Shown here: piece after piece, positions 53,400 through 61,680 of the stretch
How the letters are laid out: each line of letters begins with the position of its first letter
Position numbering within the stretch: the first letter of the stretch is position 1
Source: Herpetosiphon geysericola
Lineage (GTDB): Bacteria > Chloroflexota > Chloroflexia > Chloroflexales > Herpetosiphonaceae
NCBI RefSeq assembly: GCF_001306135.1
Contig: NZ_LGKP01000032.1
Location: 62,001 to 126,000 of the forward strand
Length of the DNA: 64,000 bases
Reading direction: 5' to 3'
Made by a program: the position numbers and the translations under genes
The notes under the pieces: model-generated
What the model saw: the letters and a program-made list of their open reading frames with translations, nothing else
Database searches by the model: none
Told to the model about the DNA's origin: nothing

Positions 53400-54998
53400 T
53401 TATTGAACGCCACAGGCCGTCCATGCTTGGGCGGTTGCGTTGTATTCAGCGCTGCTTGCGCCATACAGGTCGCGGGCGGCGTTGAGAGTCGCGGTGCGCA
53501 CGGCCTTGAAGTTTGAGCTTGGGGTCAAGTAGACTGTCAAGGCGCGATAGAAGATCGCAGCGGCTTTTGGTCGGCCAATGCCAGTTACTGCTTGGCCTGA
53601 GGTGCGGTTGGTGCCACCTTGAGCCAAGAGATAGAAGACTTGATTTTGAATCCCACTGTTGATGTGAACACCGCCGTTATCGCCAGTGCCAGTGTAGCGC
53701 TTGCTGTAGTGGTCGGGGTCGCCTTCAGCAGCAGGGTTCGACATATTGCGCAAGGCATCGCCAGCGGTGGCTGGGGTATAGATGTCTTCGCCGATCAGAT
53801 AATCACCAGTGCCGCTGCTATATTCCACCATCGTGCCGAAAATATCCGAGAACGATTCGTTGGAAGCGCCTGATTCGTTGCTATAGATCAAGCCAGCGGT
53901 TTTTTCGGTCAGACCGTGGGTAATTTCGTGGCCTGCAACATCGAGTGAAACCAATGGGCGGAAGGTCGTGCCGTCGCCATCGCCATAGGTCATGCTTGAG
54001 CCATTCCAGAATGCGTTGTTGTAGCGATTGCCATAGTGAACGCGACTCAACACGCGGAAGCCATTGCCATCGATGCCACGGCGGCCAAAGCTATTCAGAT
54101 AATAATCCCAGGTCAGTTGTGCGCCATAGTGAGCATCAACGCCTGCGCTTTGGGTGCTGGCGGTGGTGTTTGTGCCCCAAATGTTATCTGCATCAGTGAA
54201 GACGCTACCGCCAGTGGTGCGATTGTTCATGTTGGTGGTGTACATGCCACCGCGTGAGTTATCGCGCAGATTGTAGACCCCACTCACCAAATCGGTGGTG
54301 ATTGAAACATTGCCGCTGTACAAGCTCTTGCCTGTGCCAGTAGCGTTTACGCCATCCATATCGTTGTAGTACAACTCGGTTTCGCCAGTTTGGGCGTTGA
54401 TGAAGAACTCGTGGTGGGCGGTTGCAGCAGTGCCATCTTCAATGTGCAAGCTCACTTGGAAGACGATCACTGAATCTTTGCCTTCGCGAGGCAGGATTTT
54501 AAGTTCGCTGCTGGTTTCTACGCCACCAGATCGGGTGCTGCTGAAATCATATTTAACTTGGCTTTGAGCAATTTTGATTGCTTCAGCTGAGCTTAATTTA
54601 GCAGTTAGATCAATCCCTTCAACCGCGAAGAGTTCGCCACTTTCTTGTGTCACAGTGCCCTTGGTGTCGAGGTGCGTAATCACTTGGCCGCCAAAAACTG
54701 GCAAGCCAGCGTAGGTTTGATCAAGGCGCACGTTAGTGCCCAAATCATCTTGATCAACGCCACGCAATTTCAAATTCCCACTGTTGGCACCTTTGGCTGA
54801 GAAGTGATTCAAGCTGGTATCGACGGCGGCGGTTACCCAATCTGGGCGTACGCCCTTGGCTTCTGCTTCACGATAGCTGCGGATCAATTGACCGCGAACT
54901 TTGCCATAATCTTGAGCGCCAGTACTGGCAACTGAACCAAAAACAGCCCCAACTAAACCGAACAAGGCAGCAAGAGTGATTAAACGTTTGCGAACCAT
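53400..54998 (-). CDS. Secreted M4-family (thermolysin-like) zinc metalloprotease
   Basis: The 532-residue prepro-enzyme has a signal peptide (LITLAALFGLVGAVFGSVA), an FTP/PepSY propeptide (about 30-215) and the thermolysin domain. Zinc ligands are in VAGHEITHGLTEKT with the third ligand in NESGASNESFSDIFG; the downstream catalytic His is in GVHINSGIQNQVFY. It is a broad endopeptidase acting outside the cell, fitting a predatory or scavenging lifestyle. GGAGG is present, though 12 bases from the ATG. Confidence 0.95.
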   Translation of the reverse strand: MVRKRLITLAALFGLVGAVFGSVASTGAQDYGKVRGQLIRSYREAEAKGVRPDWVTAAVDTSLNHFSAKGANSGNLKLRGVDQDDLGTNVRLDQTYAGLPVFGGQVITHLDTKGTVTQESGELFAVEGIDLTAKLSSAEAIKIAQSQVKYDFSSTRSGGVETSSELKILPREGKDSVIVFQVSLHIEDGTAATAHHEFFINAQTGETELYYNDMDGVNATGTGKSLYSGNVSITTDLVSGVYNLRDNSRGGMYTTNMNNRTTGGSVFTDADNIWGTNTTASTQSAGVDAHYGAQLTWDYYLNSFGRRGIDGNGFRVLSRVHYGNRYNNAFWNGSSMTYGDGDGTTFRPLVSLDVAGHEITHGLTEKTAGLIYSNESGASNESFSDIFGTMVEYSSGTGDYLIGEDIYTPATAGDALRNMSNPAAEGDPDHYSKRYTGTGDNGGVHINSGIQNQVFYLLAQGGTNRTSGQAVTGIGRPKAAAIFYRALTVYLTPSSNFKAVRTATLNAARDLYGASSAEYNATAQAWTACGVQ

Positions 54999-55502
54999 AA
55001 AGAATTATAACCTCCGCAATTGTAGGGATTTCGAGAATAACCAGCCCATCAGTTAGCGTTGTAACACAACAACCCTCAAAACTGACGAAAATAGTCATAC
55101 AGTTGGCGTACCACTAACGAGCGTTATTGGCTACCAAACACGAAATTGCAGAGCCGCGGCAGGTCTGGCGCTGGCTTCTCTGATGCGATCGGGCGAGCGC
55201 ATGCTAGAAGTCATTGGTCGGCCAAAGCTGGAGCATTATCAATGCTCATGGCGCTTATCGAAGGGCCTGAATCTTGGTTTGCTGGAATAGTACTATTTGC
55301 GCACGAGAACAATACCACGCCCTATTTCAATATGCAAGATTGTTGATACGTTGTTTCAACTAATTTTTAACTATTTTTAGGCCATTCCAAAGGGATAAAA
55401 ACAATTTTACCATTTTTCACCACTATCCAGTGGCAATAGTGACATGGGGGATTTTTAGCAGTTTGCGGCTCTAAAAAACTAGCAATATTTGGAGGTTTGC
55501 AT
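54999..55502. other. Intergenic region between divergent M4 protease and ComEC-like genes
   Basis: No convincing gene was found in these 504 bases. A 66-codon frame at 55146-55346 has no RBS and no recognisable pattern. The 3' third is AT-rich and probably holds the promoter of the ComEC-like gene. Confidence 0.5.
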
Positions 55503-56981
55503 ATGCGATTTTGCTGTTTTACGCTGGGATGGGCTATAGGGCTGTGGTTAACTGATAGGATTCAACTAGCGTGGTATCTATATTTTATTGCATCAATAGC
55601 CATTATTTTAATTTTTGTTTATATCCGCAAATCTTGGCGAATTATGCTGATAGCAATATATGCTGGTACTATGCTAGGGGTAGGCCGTATGTTGCTCAGT
55701 CAAAATATGGCCAATTCTGACGATATTCGTCAACAGATTGGTTTGACGACCCGTTTAGAAGGGGTGATTGTTGGTGAACCACAATGGACTCCGCAACAAC
55801 AACGGATTGTGCTTGAAGTTCAGGCCTATGAAGCCAATCGGCAACGAGTGCCAACTTCGGGACAGATTATGCTAACCCTGCCAGCAGAGCCGCCACGCAG
55901 CAATGGCGAACGCTTGCTGGTGAGTGGCACAATCATCACGCCAAGCTCGAGCCCAGACTTCGATTATGCCGCCTATCTGCGCCGCCGCTCGATTTATGCC
56001 ATGCTTGAGCCTGCGCTGCTTGAACAAGCCTTGCCTGCGGCCAAATCACCGTATCAACGCTTATTGGCGCTAAAAAATCGCACTCAAACAATCATCAACC
56101 AAACCCTGCCCCAACCTCAAGCAGCAGTTTTGGTTGGGATGTTGCTTGGGGTCAAAAGCAGCGTGCCTAAACCTGTTTGGGAAACCTTCAATCGCACAGG
56201 GCTTTCGCATATTCTGGTAATCTCAGGCTGGAATATTACAATTGTTGTGGCCTCGCTCTTGGGCTTGGGCAAGGCACTCAAGCTCAATCAACGCCATGCC
56301 ACTGGCTTAGCGCTAGGGGCAATTGTGGTCTATGTGGCTTTTGTTGGGGCGAGTGGCGCGGTGGTGCGGGCTGCCTTGATGGGCGCAATTGTGGCTTTGG
56401 CTCAGCCGCTTGGCCGCAAAGCCGATGCTTGGGCAGCCTTGGCGGTAGCGATTTGGCTGATGACCTTGCTTGATCCTCAGGCATTGTGGGATTTAGGCTT
56501 TCAACTATCAGCATTGGCGACGGCCAGTTTGTTTGCGTGGGGCAAGCCGATTGAAGCTAAATTGCGTTTGTGGTTGCGTTGGCGCTGGCTCGAATGGATG
56601 ATCGAGCCTTTGACTGCAACCCTAGCTGCCCAAGTTTGGGCCTTGCCAATTATTTTGTATCACTTTGGCAATCTCTCGTTGATTGCGCCAGCCGCGAATG
56701 TGTTGATTGTGCCAGTTGTGCCCTTGATTATGGCCAGCGGCGCGGTGTTGGCCTGTTTGGGCATATGTGGGCGCTGGCTAGCTTTTCTGGCCTTACCGAT
56801 CACATGGGCTGCCTTAACCTGGGTAGTGCGCGTCGCTGAATGGCTGGCCGATCTGCCTTGGGCCGCCGTGGAAATCCCCAAGTTTAGCAGCATCTGGCTG
56901 TTGCTGGCTTATGGCCTGAGCCTTGGTCTATGGCTATACGGAGAGCAGAGAGCAAAGATAAGGATGAAGGATGAGGGATGA
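55503..56981 (+). CDS. ComEC/Rec2-family competence membrane protein without metallo-hydrolase domain
   Basis: The 492-residue protein has an N-terminal pair of helices, an OB-like domain (RLEGVIVGEPQWTPQQQRIVLEV; SGTIITPSSSPDFDYAAYLRRRSIYA) and the multi-helix Competence domain with FNRTGLSHILVISGWNITIV and GASGAVVRAALMG. This is the DNA-channel part of ComEC. The C-terminal metallo-beta-lactamase-like nuclease is absent. GGAGG lies seven bases before ATG 55503. The last residues (IRMKDEG) and the stop codon are contributed by a dispersed GGATGAAGGATGA repeat. Confidence 0.88.
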   Translation: MRFCCFTLGWAIGLWLTDRIQLAWYLYFIASIAIILIFVYIRKSWRIMLIAIYAGTMLGVGRMLLSQNMANSDDIRQQIGLTTRLEGVIVGEPQWTPQQQRIVLEVQAYEANRQRVPTSGQIMLTLPAEPPRSNGERLLVSGTIITPSSSPDFDYAAYLRRRSIYAMLEPALLEQALPAAKSPYQRLLALKNRTQTIINQTLPQPQAAVLVGMLLGVKSSVPKPVWETFNRTGLSHILVISGWNITIVVASLLGLGKALKLNQRHATGLALGAIVVYVAFVGASGAVVRAALMGAIVALAQPLGRKADAWAALAVAIWLMTLLDPQALWDLGFQLSALATASLFAWGKPIEAKLRLWLRWRWLEWMIEPLTATLAAQVWALPIILYHFGNLSLIAPAANVLIVPVVPLIMASGAVLACLGICGRWLAFLALPITWAALTWVVRVAEWLADLPWAAVEIPKFSSIWLLLAYGLSLGLWLYGEQRAKIRMKDEG

Positions 56982-57166
56982 GGGATGAAGCCGAGGGATC
57001 AGGTATTAGTGGCAAGGGGCAGCGTAAAGACAGAAGCCAAAAGTCAAAAGTCAGAAATCAAAAGCCCATAGCCCTTCGCGGTTCCGATCCTTCGTGTGCC
57101 TTCGTGCGCTTCGTGGATCAATACTCAACGCAGCGGCGCAGAGCACCGAAGGATGAAGGATGAATG
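56961..57166 (+). repeat. Composite dispersed repeat after ComEC-like gene
   Basis: GGATGAAGGATGAGGGATGA (56961-56990) is followed by AAAAGTCAAAAGTCAGAA, a CTTCGTG core at 57058-57145 ending in AACGCAGCGGCGCAGAG, and a further GGATGAAGGATGAATGG. The order resembles that at 14648-14842. Confidence 0.75.
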
Positions 57167-57204
57167 GCTTTGGGCTATCGAAACATAATCTGAGCCATCT
57201 GTGC

Positions 57205-57272
57205 CAATCTGTGGCAAAAACGCAACCTTCGTGCGCTTCGCGGTTCCCATGCTTTGTGTTCTTAGTGGATTA
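57205..57272 (+). repeat. CTTCGTG-family direct repeat, left flank of TOPRIM gene
   Basis: The unit AATCTGTGGCAAAAACGC, AACCTTCGTGCGCTTCG and GTTCCCATGCTTTGTG matches the copy at 59155-59244 in the same orientation. Confidence 0.8.
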
Positions 57273-57353
57273 CTAATGTAGAACACTATGGTTTGCGGGT
57301 GAAAATCTAGAAAACTGTAAATTTAGAATATAAACTCAGGTTAATAATTTAGC

Positions 57354-57382
57354 TTGATCTTGAGATTCTATTCTTTCAATAT
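57354..57382 (+). promoter_or_regulatory. Possible promoter of TOPRIM gene
   Basis: TTGATC and CAATAT are separated by 17 bases; the -10 lies inside the left arm of the inverted repeat below. Confidence 0.35.
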
Positions 57383-57413
57383 TTGTACTAAAATGAAATA
57401 CAAGTATTGAAAG
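57373..57413 (+). promoter_or_regulatory. 14-bp inverted repeat before TOPRIM gene, operator or leader hairpin
   Basis: CTTTCAATATTTGT (57373-57386) pairs with ACAAGTATTGAAAG (57400-57413) with one G-T pair and a 13-base spacer. It ends just before the GAGG of the RBS. Confidence 0.6.
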
Positions 57414-57428
57414 TTTCGAGGTGAAAAG

Positions 57429-59105
57429 ATGAATGACCCTATTCTTGACTTAAATATAGAACATATAGGTAGCCTCATTGCAAAAAGAACTTTTATATGG
57501 CAAATGAAATTCTTAAAGCCATTAAAAATAGCAGGATTTGCTAAAGATAGATCAGTAAATTTTTGGGATAGTCATATAACTCAATTATGGCAACTAGGCT
57601 TATTAAGAGCAGATTTGATAAAATCTAATGAAGAAATAGATTTGAAGGGATTAATTTTAGTAAATAATCAGAAAGGTAACTATATATATGTTGATACCAG
57701 AATTCTAGAAAGATCGAATATTAAATGGGTGGAATCTATTGAAAATTTGCCAAAAATTCGATCAAATATCGAAATATTATTTCATCCATTCAGATATTAT
57801 GTTCTATATCATCTGCAACGGGTTATGAAATTACAAATATCACCTATGCAAATATTACGAGCTAAATCATATCCCGGATTATTAGATAATTCGATATCAA
57901 TGTTTACTGATTGGTCTAATACAAATGGGTTTTTGGATGTAATCAATCGGTGGAATAATATTTCCTCATTAGCAATAGTTACAGAACCGTTTGCATTTAT
58001 TAGAATGTTCAGAACCAGATCACACCCGCTAGGTTTTAGTAATACTCAATTGTATAAAGCAATTCAGGATCATTGGGATGAAGCTAAATTGCTTTATCAA
58101 AAAATTAGCCTAGAATTATTACAATCGATCCATCAAGAAATATCCGTTACTGTCGAAAATCTTGATTCCAATGTGGAAATTCATAATATTATTCGTTTAT
58201 CGAAAGATGATACTTTAAGATTAAAAGTTCTTGATAATCTTGGTGGAGCTATGTACATAAGGACTATGGCAGAGATGATTAGAAGAGGAATAGAAGATGT
58301 ATATGATATTGAATTATTGGAAGAAGATGGTGTTCGATATGGACCAGCTTCGAGAGAAATAAAAATTGAAGAATATGGTGCTGGTCGATTATTTGATCAT
58401 GATAGGAAGGTTATAAGTGAGTATTTAAAGCAAAAACATCTTGATTATGGGATTCGGATTCGTTGGTATGTCGAAGGTTCAACAGAGTATGGGGCACTTA
58501 AAAAAGCTATAAGTATGTACAATATGTCGGATATCGAGATTCGAAATCTCAGAGGAAAATTTGTAGAATCAAAAGATGCATTATCATTCAGAGAATCATT
58601 AGAACAAGATATGAGTTCAAGTATATTTAGTTTTATCTCTCTTGACGGTGATAGAAGTGATAATATGCGAGTCGTGCGTAAAGCCGCTGAGACAGAATTA
58701 TTCTTAGGGTTCTTTTCTGTTTCTGAACCTGACTTTGAATTCAAAAACTTCACGTCCCTTGAACTTGCTGAAGTACTATGGAGTATGGCTCCTGAACTCC
58801 ATAATAACCTTGATATGAAAAATTTATTATTAGAAATAGTATCTGATTCAACGAATGCAAAGGATTTTTTCGAGAAGGCATTAAGTATTTCTAATCAATT
58901 CAGAGTAGGAAAAGGCGAAGCTTGGGGTGAAAAACTTATGGAATACGCAATGGAAAATCAAAAAATTAATGGTGAAACACGACAAATCTTGGAGGCAATT
59001 GATACATCTATGACTATAGAACATGATCAATTTATTTATACAAAAGAATTATGCCGAGTTGATCCTCTGTCGGGACTAATAATTGAAAGAAAAGTATCCG
59101 ATTAG
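57429..59105 (+). CDS. Stand-alone TOPRIM-domain protein, candidate defence nuclease
   Basis: The 558-residue protein has a long N-terminal part of about 340 residues with no recognised motif (some helix-rich and WxxxxNISSL segments) and a C-terminal TOPRIM domain: the acidic motif VEGSTE (Glu349, Glu353) and ISLDGDRSDN (Asp406, Asp408). That pair of motifs is the metal site of OLD-type nucleases, primases and topoisomerases. There is no ATPase gene or Walker motif. The gene is visibly AT-rich against its neighbours and stands alone between direct repeats, so it was probably acquired horizontally. GAGGTG lies before the ATG. Defence is an inference. Confidence 0.68.
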   Translation: MNDPILDLNIEHIGSLIAKRTFIWQMKFLKPLKIAGFAKDRSVNFWDSHITQLWQLGLLRADLIKSNEEIDLKGLILVNNQKGNYIYVDTRILERSNIKWVESIENLPKIRSNIEILFHPFRYYVLYHLQRVMKLQISPMQILRAKSYPGLLDNSISMFTDWSNTNGFLDVINRWNNISSLAIVTEPFAFIRMFRTRSHPLGFSNTQLYKAIQDHWDEAKLLYQKISLELLQSIHQEISVTVENLDSNVEIHNIIRLSKDDTLRLKVLDNLGGAMYIRTMAEMIRRGIEDVYDIELLEEDGVRYGPASREIKIEEYGAGRLFDHDRKVISEYLKQKHLDYGIRIRWYVEGSTEYGALKKAISMYNMSDIEIRNLRGKFVESKDALSFRESLEQDMSSSIFSFISLDGDRSDNMRVVRKAAETELFLGFFSVSEPDFEFKNFTSLELAEVLWSMAPELHNNLDMKNLLLEIVSDSTNAKDFFEKALSISNQFRVGKGEAWGEKLMEYAMENQKINGETRQILEAIDTSMTIEHDQFIYTKELCRVDPLSGLIIERKVSD

Positions 59106-59154
59106 AGTTATACCTACTGATGACTTAATAGTTCTGAATATAAGATAATTATAC

Positions 59155-59244
59155 AAATCTGTGGCAAAAAATCACCCTTCGTGTGCTTCGAGTCCTTCGC
59201 AGTTCCCGTTCTTCGTGTCCTTCGTGTGCTTCGTGGATCAATCT
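59155..59244 (+). repeat. CTTCGTG-family direct repeat, right flank of TOPRIM gene
   Basis: AATCTGTGGCAAAAAATC and ACCCTTCGTGTGCTTCG match the left-flank copy at 57205-57272; several further TTCGTG units and GTGGATCA follow. At 59271-59298 there is also a CGATCCCC...AACAACCGATCCCT unit as in the araD-araA gap. Confidence 0.8.
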
Positions 59245-59302
59245 AAAAAACTCAGGGGCCGAGGAGCATACGATCCCCGACCCCAACAACCGATCCCTAC
59301 AC

Positions 59303-61612
59303 TTATATTCGGCGTTGCTTGCGATTGCGCGCTGCTTGAATGATCACGATGACTGAAATAATCACCATCAACACCAATAACCCAGCGATAGCATACAAAA
59401 TCCATTGGGGTTTTTCAGGTGGTGTAACTTCGCGATAAATTGGATCATCTTGGTTTTCGCCGAGCGCATCGTTGGCAATACCAGCTGTATCGCCAGTGAC
59501 CGTGGGGTCTTCGACGCTAATTTGTTGGTCGTTGACGATTGCCAAGCTGCCATTCAGGCGGGTGCGCAAGCGCGAGGTCGTCAAGGCATTGCCCGACCAT
59601 TGCACGCCTTGGTCAGTGCTGCCGAGCACCGCCAAAATGCTGCGTTGCTCGTTCCATGGCGAACGCATAAATTCCAAATAACCAAGGCTCAGTTCTGGTG
59701 GAATCCGATAAACTACCCGACTATTGCCAAGGGTTGGGTGCTTGCTGCCTTGGGCAAACGGCGCAGGAATAATTGGCTGCAAAGCAGGATCTTGCAAAAT
59801 GGCATGGGCTGGCGCTTGACCAACCAATACCAAATCGTGATTAGCCTGCACGCTAGCAACCTGTTCGGGATTGACTGCGCGCAGCTCGACAAAGGCTGGG
59901 TCGAGGCTATCGCCTAAGGCTGTTGCCAATTGGCCAGCAACCGTCCAACTAGTTGGATCGTCGCTTGGGACCACGAAGGCTATATTCTTCAAGGTATTGC
60001 TGATTGTGAGTGGCTCCAAGAAGGTGGCCAAATTGCGCAATACGATCGAGCGCCCACGGGTGGCGCGAACTGGAATCCCAATCATCGAATCGGCGCGTAG
60101 CGTGTACCAAATGCCTGCCAAGTTGGGATCAACACACGGCGTATTGGGAATTAGGTTGGCGCTAATCGTAATTCGGTTGCGGCCAACATTCAGATTGCCA
60201 CGTGGAATTGGCACCCGGCCAACGCCATTTTGCGAGGTGGTGTCATCGAAGCGAATCGAACCTGCTGGCCGATCGTTGACTCGCACCATCATCGCTGAAA
60301 CTGAATAATCGAGCAGTGCTGAGTGGGCAAAATGGACTTCGATATAGCCATCGTTGCTCATTTCGTAGCCGCTTGGCATATCAACATTCAGTTCAAAGGT
60401 ATGCCCGCCAATCCCAAACTCTGAGGCGGTTTCGAAGCCAAGGCTACGGAAGGTACGTTCGACGGTCAAGCCAGTGCTTGGCACATCAGTAATTTGTAAA
60501 TTTAGGGTTTTGGTCAAAACATCTGGCGAGTTAACATCGGCGACCACTGCAATTGAGGGATCGTTGCTGGCGCGCACGTTGCCAGTGCTAAATGCCTTGG
60601 CGGCTTTGATCACGCCCTCGTCGTCGTTGCCGCTGAGCGCCAAAACCACCCGTTGTTGATTCCACGGCGAGGTTGCCATTTGAATAATGCCATCGGCGGC
60701 TTGGGCTTCGCTCAGCTTAAAGCCCTCGGCGCCGCTGCCCTCGGCAAAATCAACGGCAGCTAAATTTTCGAAATTGGCTGCTTGGCCAACGAAAATCAAG
60801 TGTGATTCACTGCGCAGGGTTGGCGAAAGTACGCTCTCTGCAATCAACGGCACTTGAATTCTGCTTGACGTAATGCTGCCAACTTTGGCGGCAACAATCA
60901 AGCCCGCTTCAAGCTCGGCGGCGCTGGCATTGCTGGGCACAACGATGGTAGCAACATCTGGCTCAAGTGGTGAATCTTGGAAGATTGGCCGCGGCAATTG
61001 CTTAATATCGGTCGAAAGTGTGCCCAAACTGTGGGGCAACTTGAGCGACGAAGTGGCGCGAATGATCACGCTAGTTTGGCTATCGTTGCCACAGTTGAGG
61101 CCTGCATCAAGCAAAATGCCCAAGGTATGCGCGCCATCGACGCGAGTTGAGGTATAGGCAGTTTGCGAAATTGGGATGGTCACTGAGCGTGGGCCTGAAC
61201 GATCTAAGAAAATTCGTTCGAGCTGTACGTTATTAAATTGCACATCCATTGAGCCAGCGAAAAACTGCACATTTTCATCGCTGCTGACCGAGCTGCCGGA
61301 AACGAAGGTTTCGAAATCAAGCGTGATTGCTGCGCCTGGCTCCAATTGCCATGTGCTAGGCAAGCGCACATTGATATAGCGGGCGTTGAACGGCCCTTCC
61401 ATCGAATCTTCGCGCGCGCCAAGCTGGGCAAAGGTCACACTATCGCTATCGGTAACCACTGGCGTAACCGTTGCTTGGTTAAGCGGGGCTGCCGTCGTTT
61501 TGGTAGGAATGGGATTAAGGCTGGTGCGAGCAGCCTGTGAAACCATTGGCAAGCTGGCAAAAAGGCCAAGCGCCACGGAAAAAAGCAGAAAAACGCGCAC
61601 TAAACGAACCAT
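59303..61612 (-). CDS. BcsB-like cellulose-synthase-associated protein
   Basis: The 769-residue secreted, membrane-anchored protein has a signal peptide (VFLLFSVALGLFASLPMVSQA), two related halves, each with a jelly-roll/flavodoxin-like unit (RYINVRLPSTWQLEPGA ... SPWNQQRVVLALSGNDDEGV; later SPWNEQRSILAVLGSTDQGV), and one C-terminal helix (ILYAIAGLLVLMVIISVIVI) with a basic tail. This is the arrangement of BcsB, which guides a polysaccharide from the BcsA synthase. No BcsA or PilZ protein is in the window, though a glycosyltransferase lies at the end. Start 61612 has AAGGAG upstream. Confidence 0.8.
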   Translation of the reverse strand: MVRLVRVFLLFSVALGLFASLPMVSQAARTSLNPIPTKTTAAPLNQATVTPVVTDSDSVTFAQLGAREDSMEGPFNARYINVRLPSTWQLEPGAAITLDFETFVSGSSVSSDENVQFFAGSMDVQFNNVQLERIFLDRSGPRSVTIPISQTAYTSTRVDGAHTLGILLDAGLNCGNDSQTSVIIRATSSLKLPHSLGTLSTDIKQLPRPIFQDSPLEPDVATIVVPSNASAAELEAGLIVAAKVGSITSSRIQVPLIAESVLSPTLRSESHLIFVGQAANFENLAAVDFAEGSGAEGFKLSEAQAADGIIQMATSPWNQQRVVLALSGNDDEGVIKAAKAFSTGNVRASNDPSIAVVADVNSPDVLTKTLNLQITDVPSTGLTVERTFRSLGFETASEFGIGGHTFELNVDMPSGYEMSNDGYIEVHFAHSALLDYSVSAMMVRVNDRPAGSIRFDDTTSQNGVGRVPIPRGNLNVGRNRITISANLIPNTPCVDPNLAGIWYTLRADSMIGIPVRATRGRSIVLRNLATFLEPLTISNTLKNIAFVVPSDDPTSWTVAGQLATALGDSLDPAFVELRAVNPEQVASVQANHDLVLVGQAPAHAILQDPALQPIIPAPFAQGSKHPTLGNSRVVYRIPPELSLGYLEFMRSPWNEQRSILAVLGSTDQGVQWSGNALTTSRLRTRLNGSLAIVNDQQISVEDPTVTGDTAGIANDALGENQDDPIYREVTPPEKPQWILYAIAGLLVLMVIISVIVIIQAARNRKQRRI

Positions 61613-61680
61613 GCGAACTCCTTGCGAGACAATAGGCCAGCGTAACAACGAGTTACGCTGGCAGTGTTGGTGGCACGTGA

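Noticed and set aside
55146-55346. 66-codon plus-strand frame in the M4-ComEC gap
   Set aside because: There is no RBS, no start context and no recognisable protein pattern.
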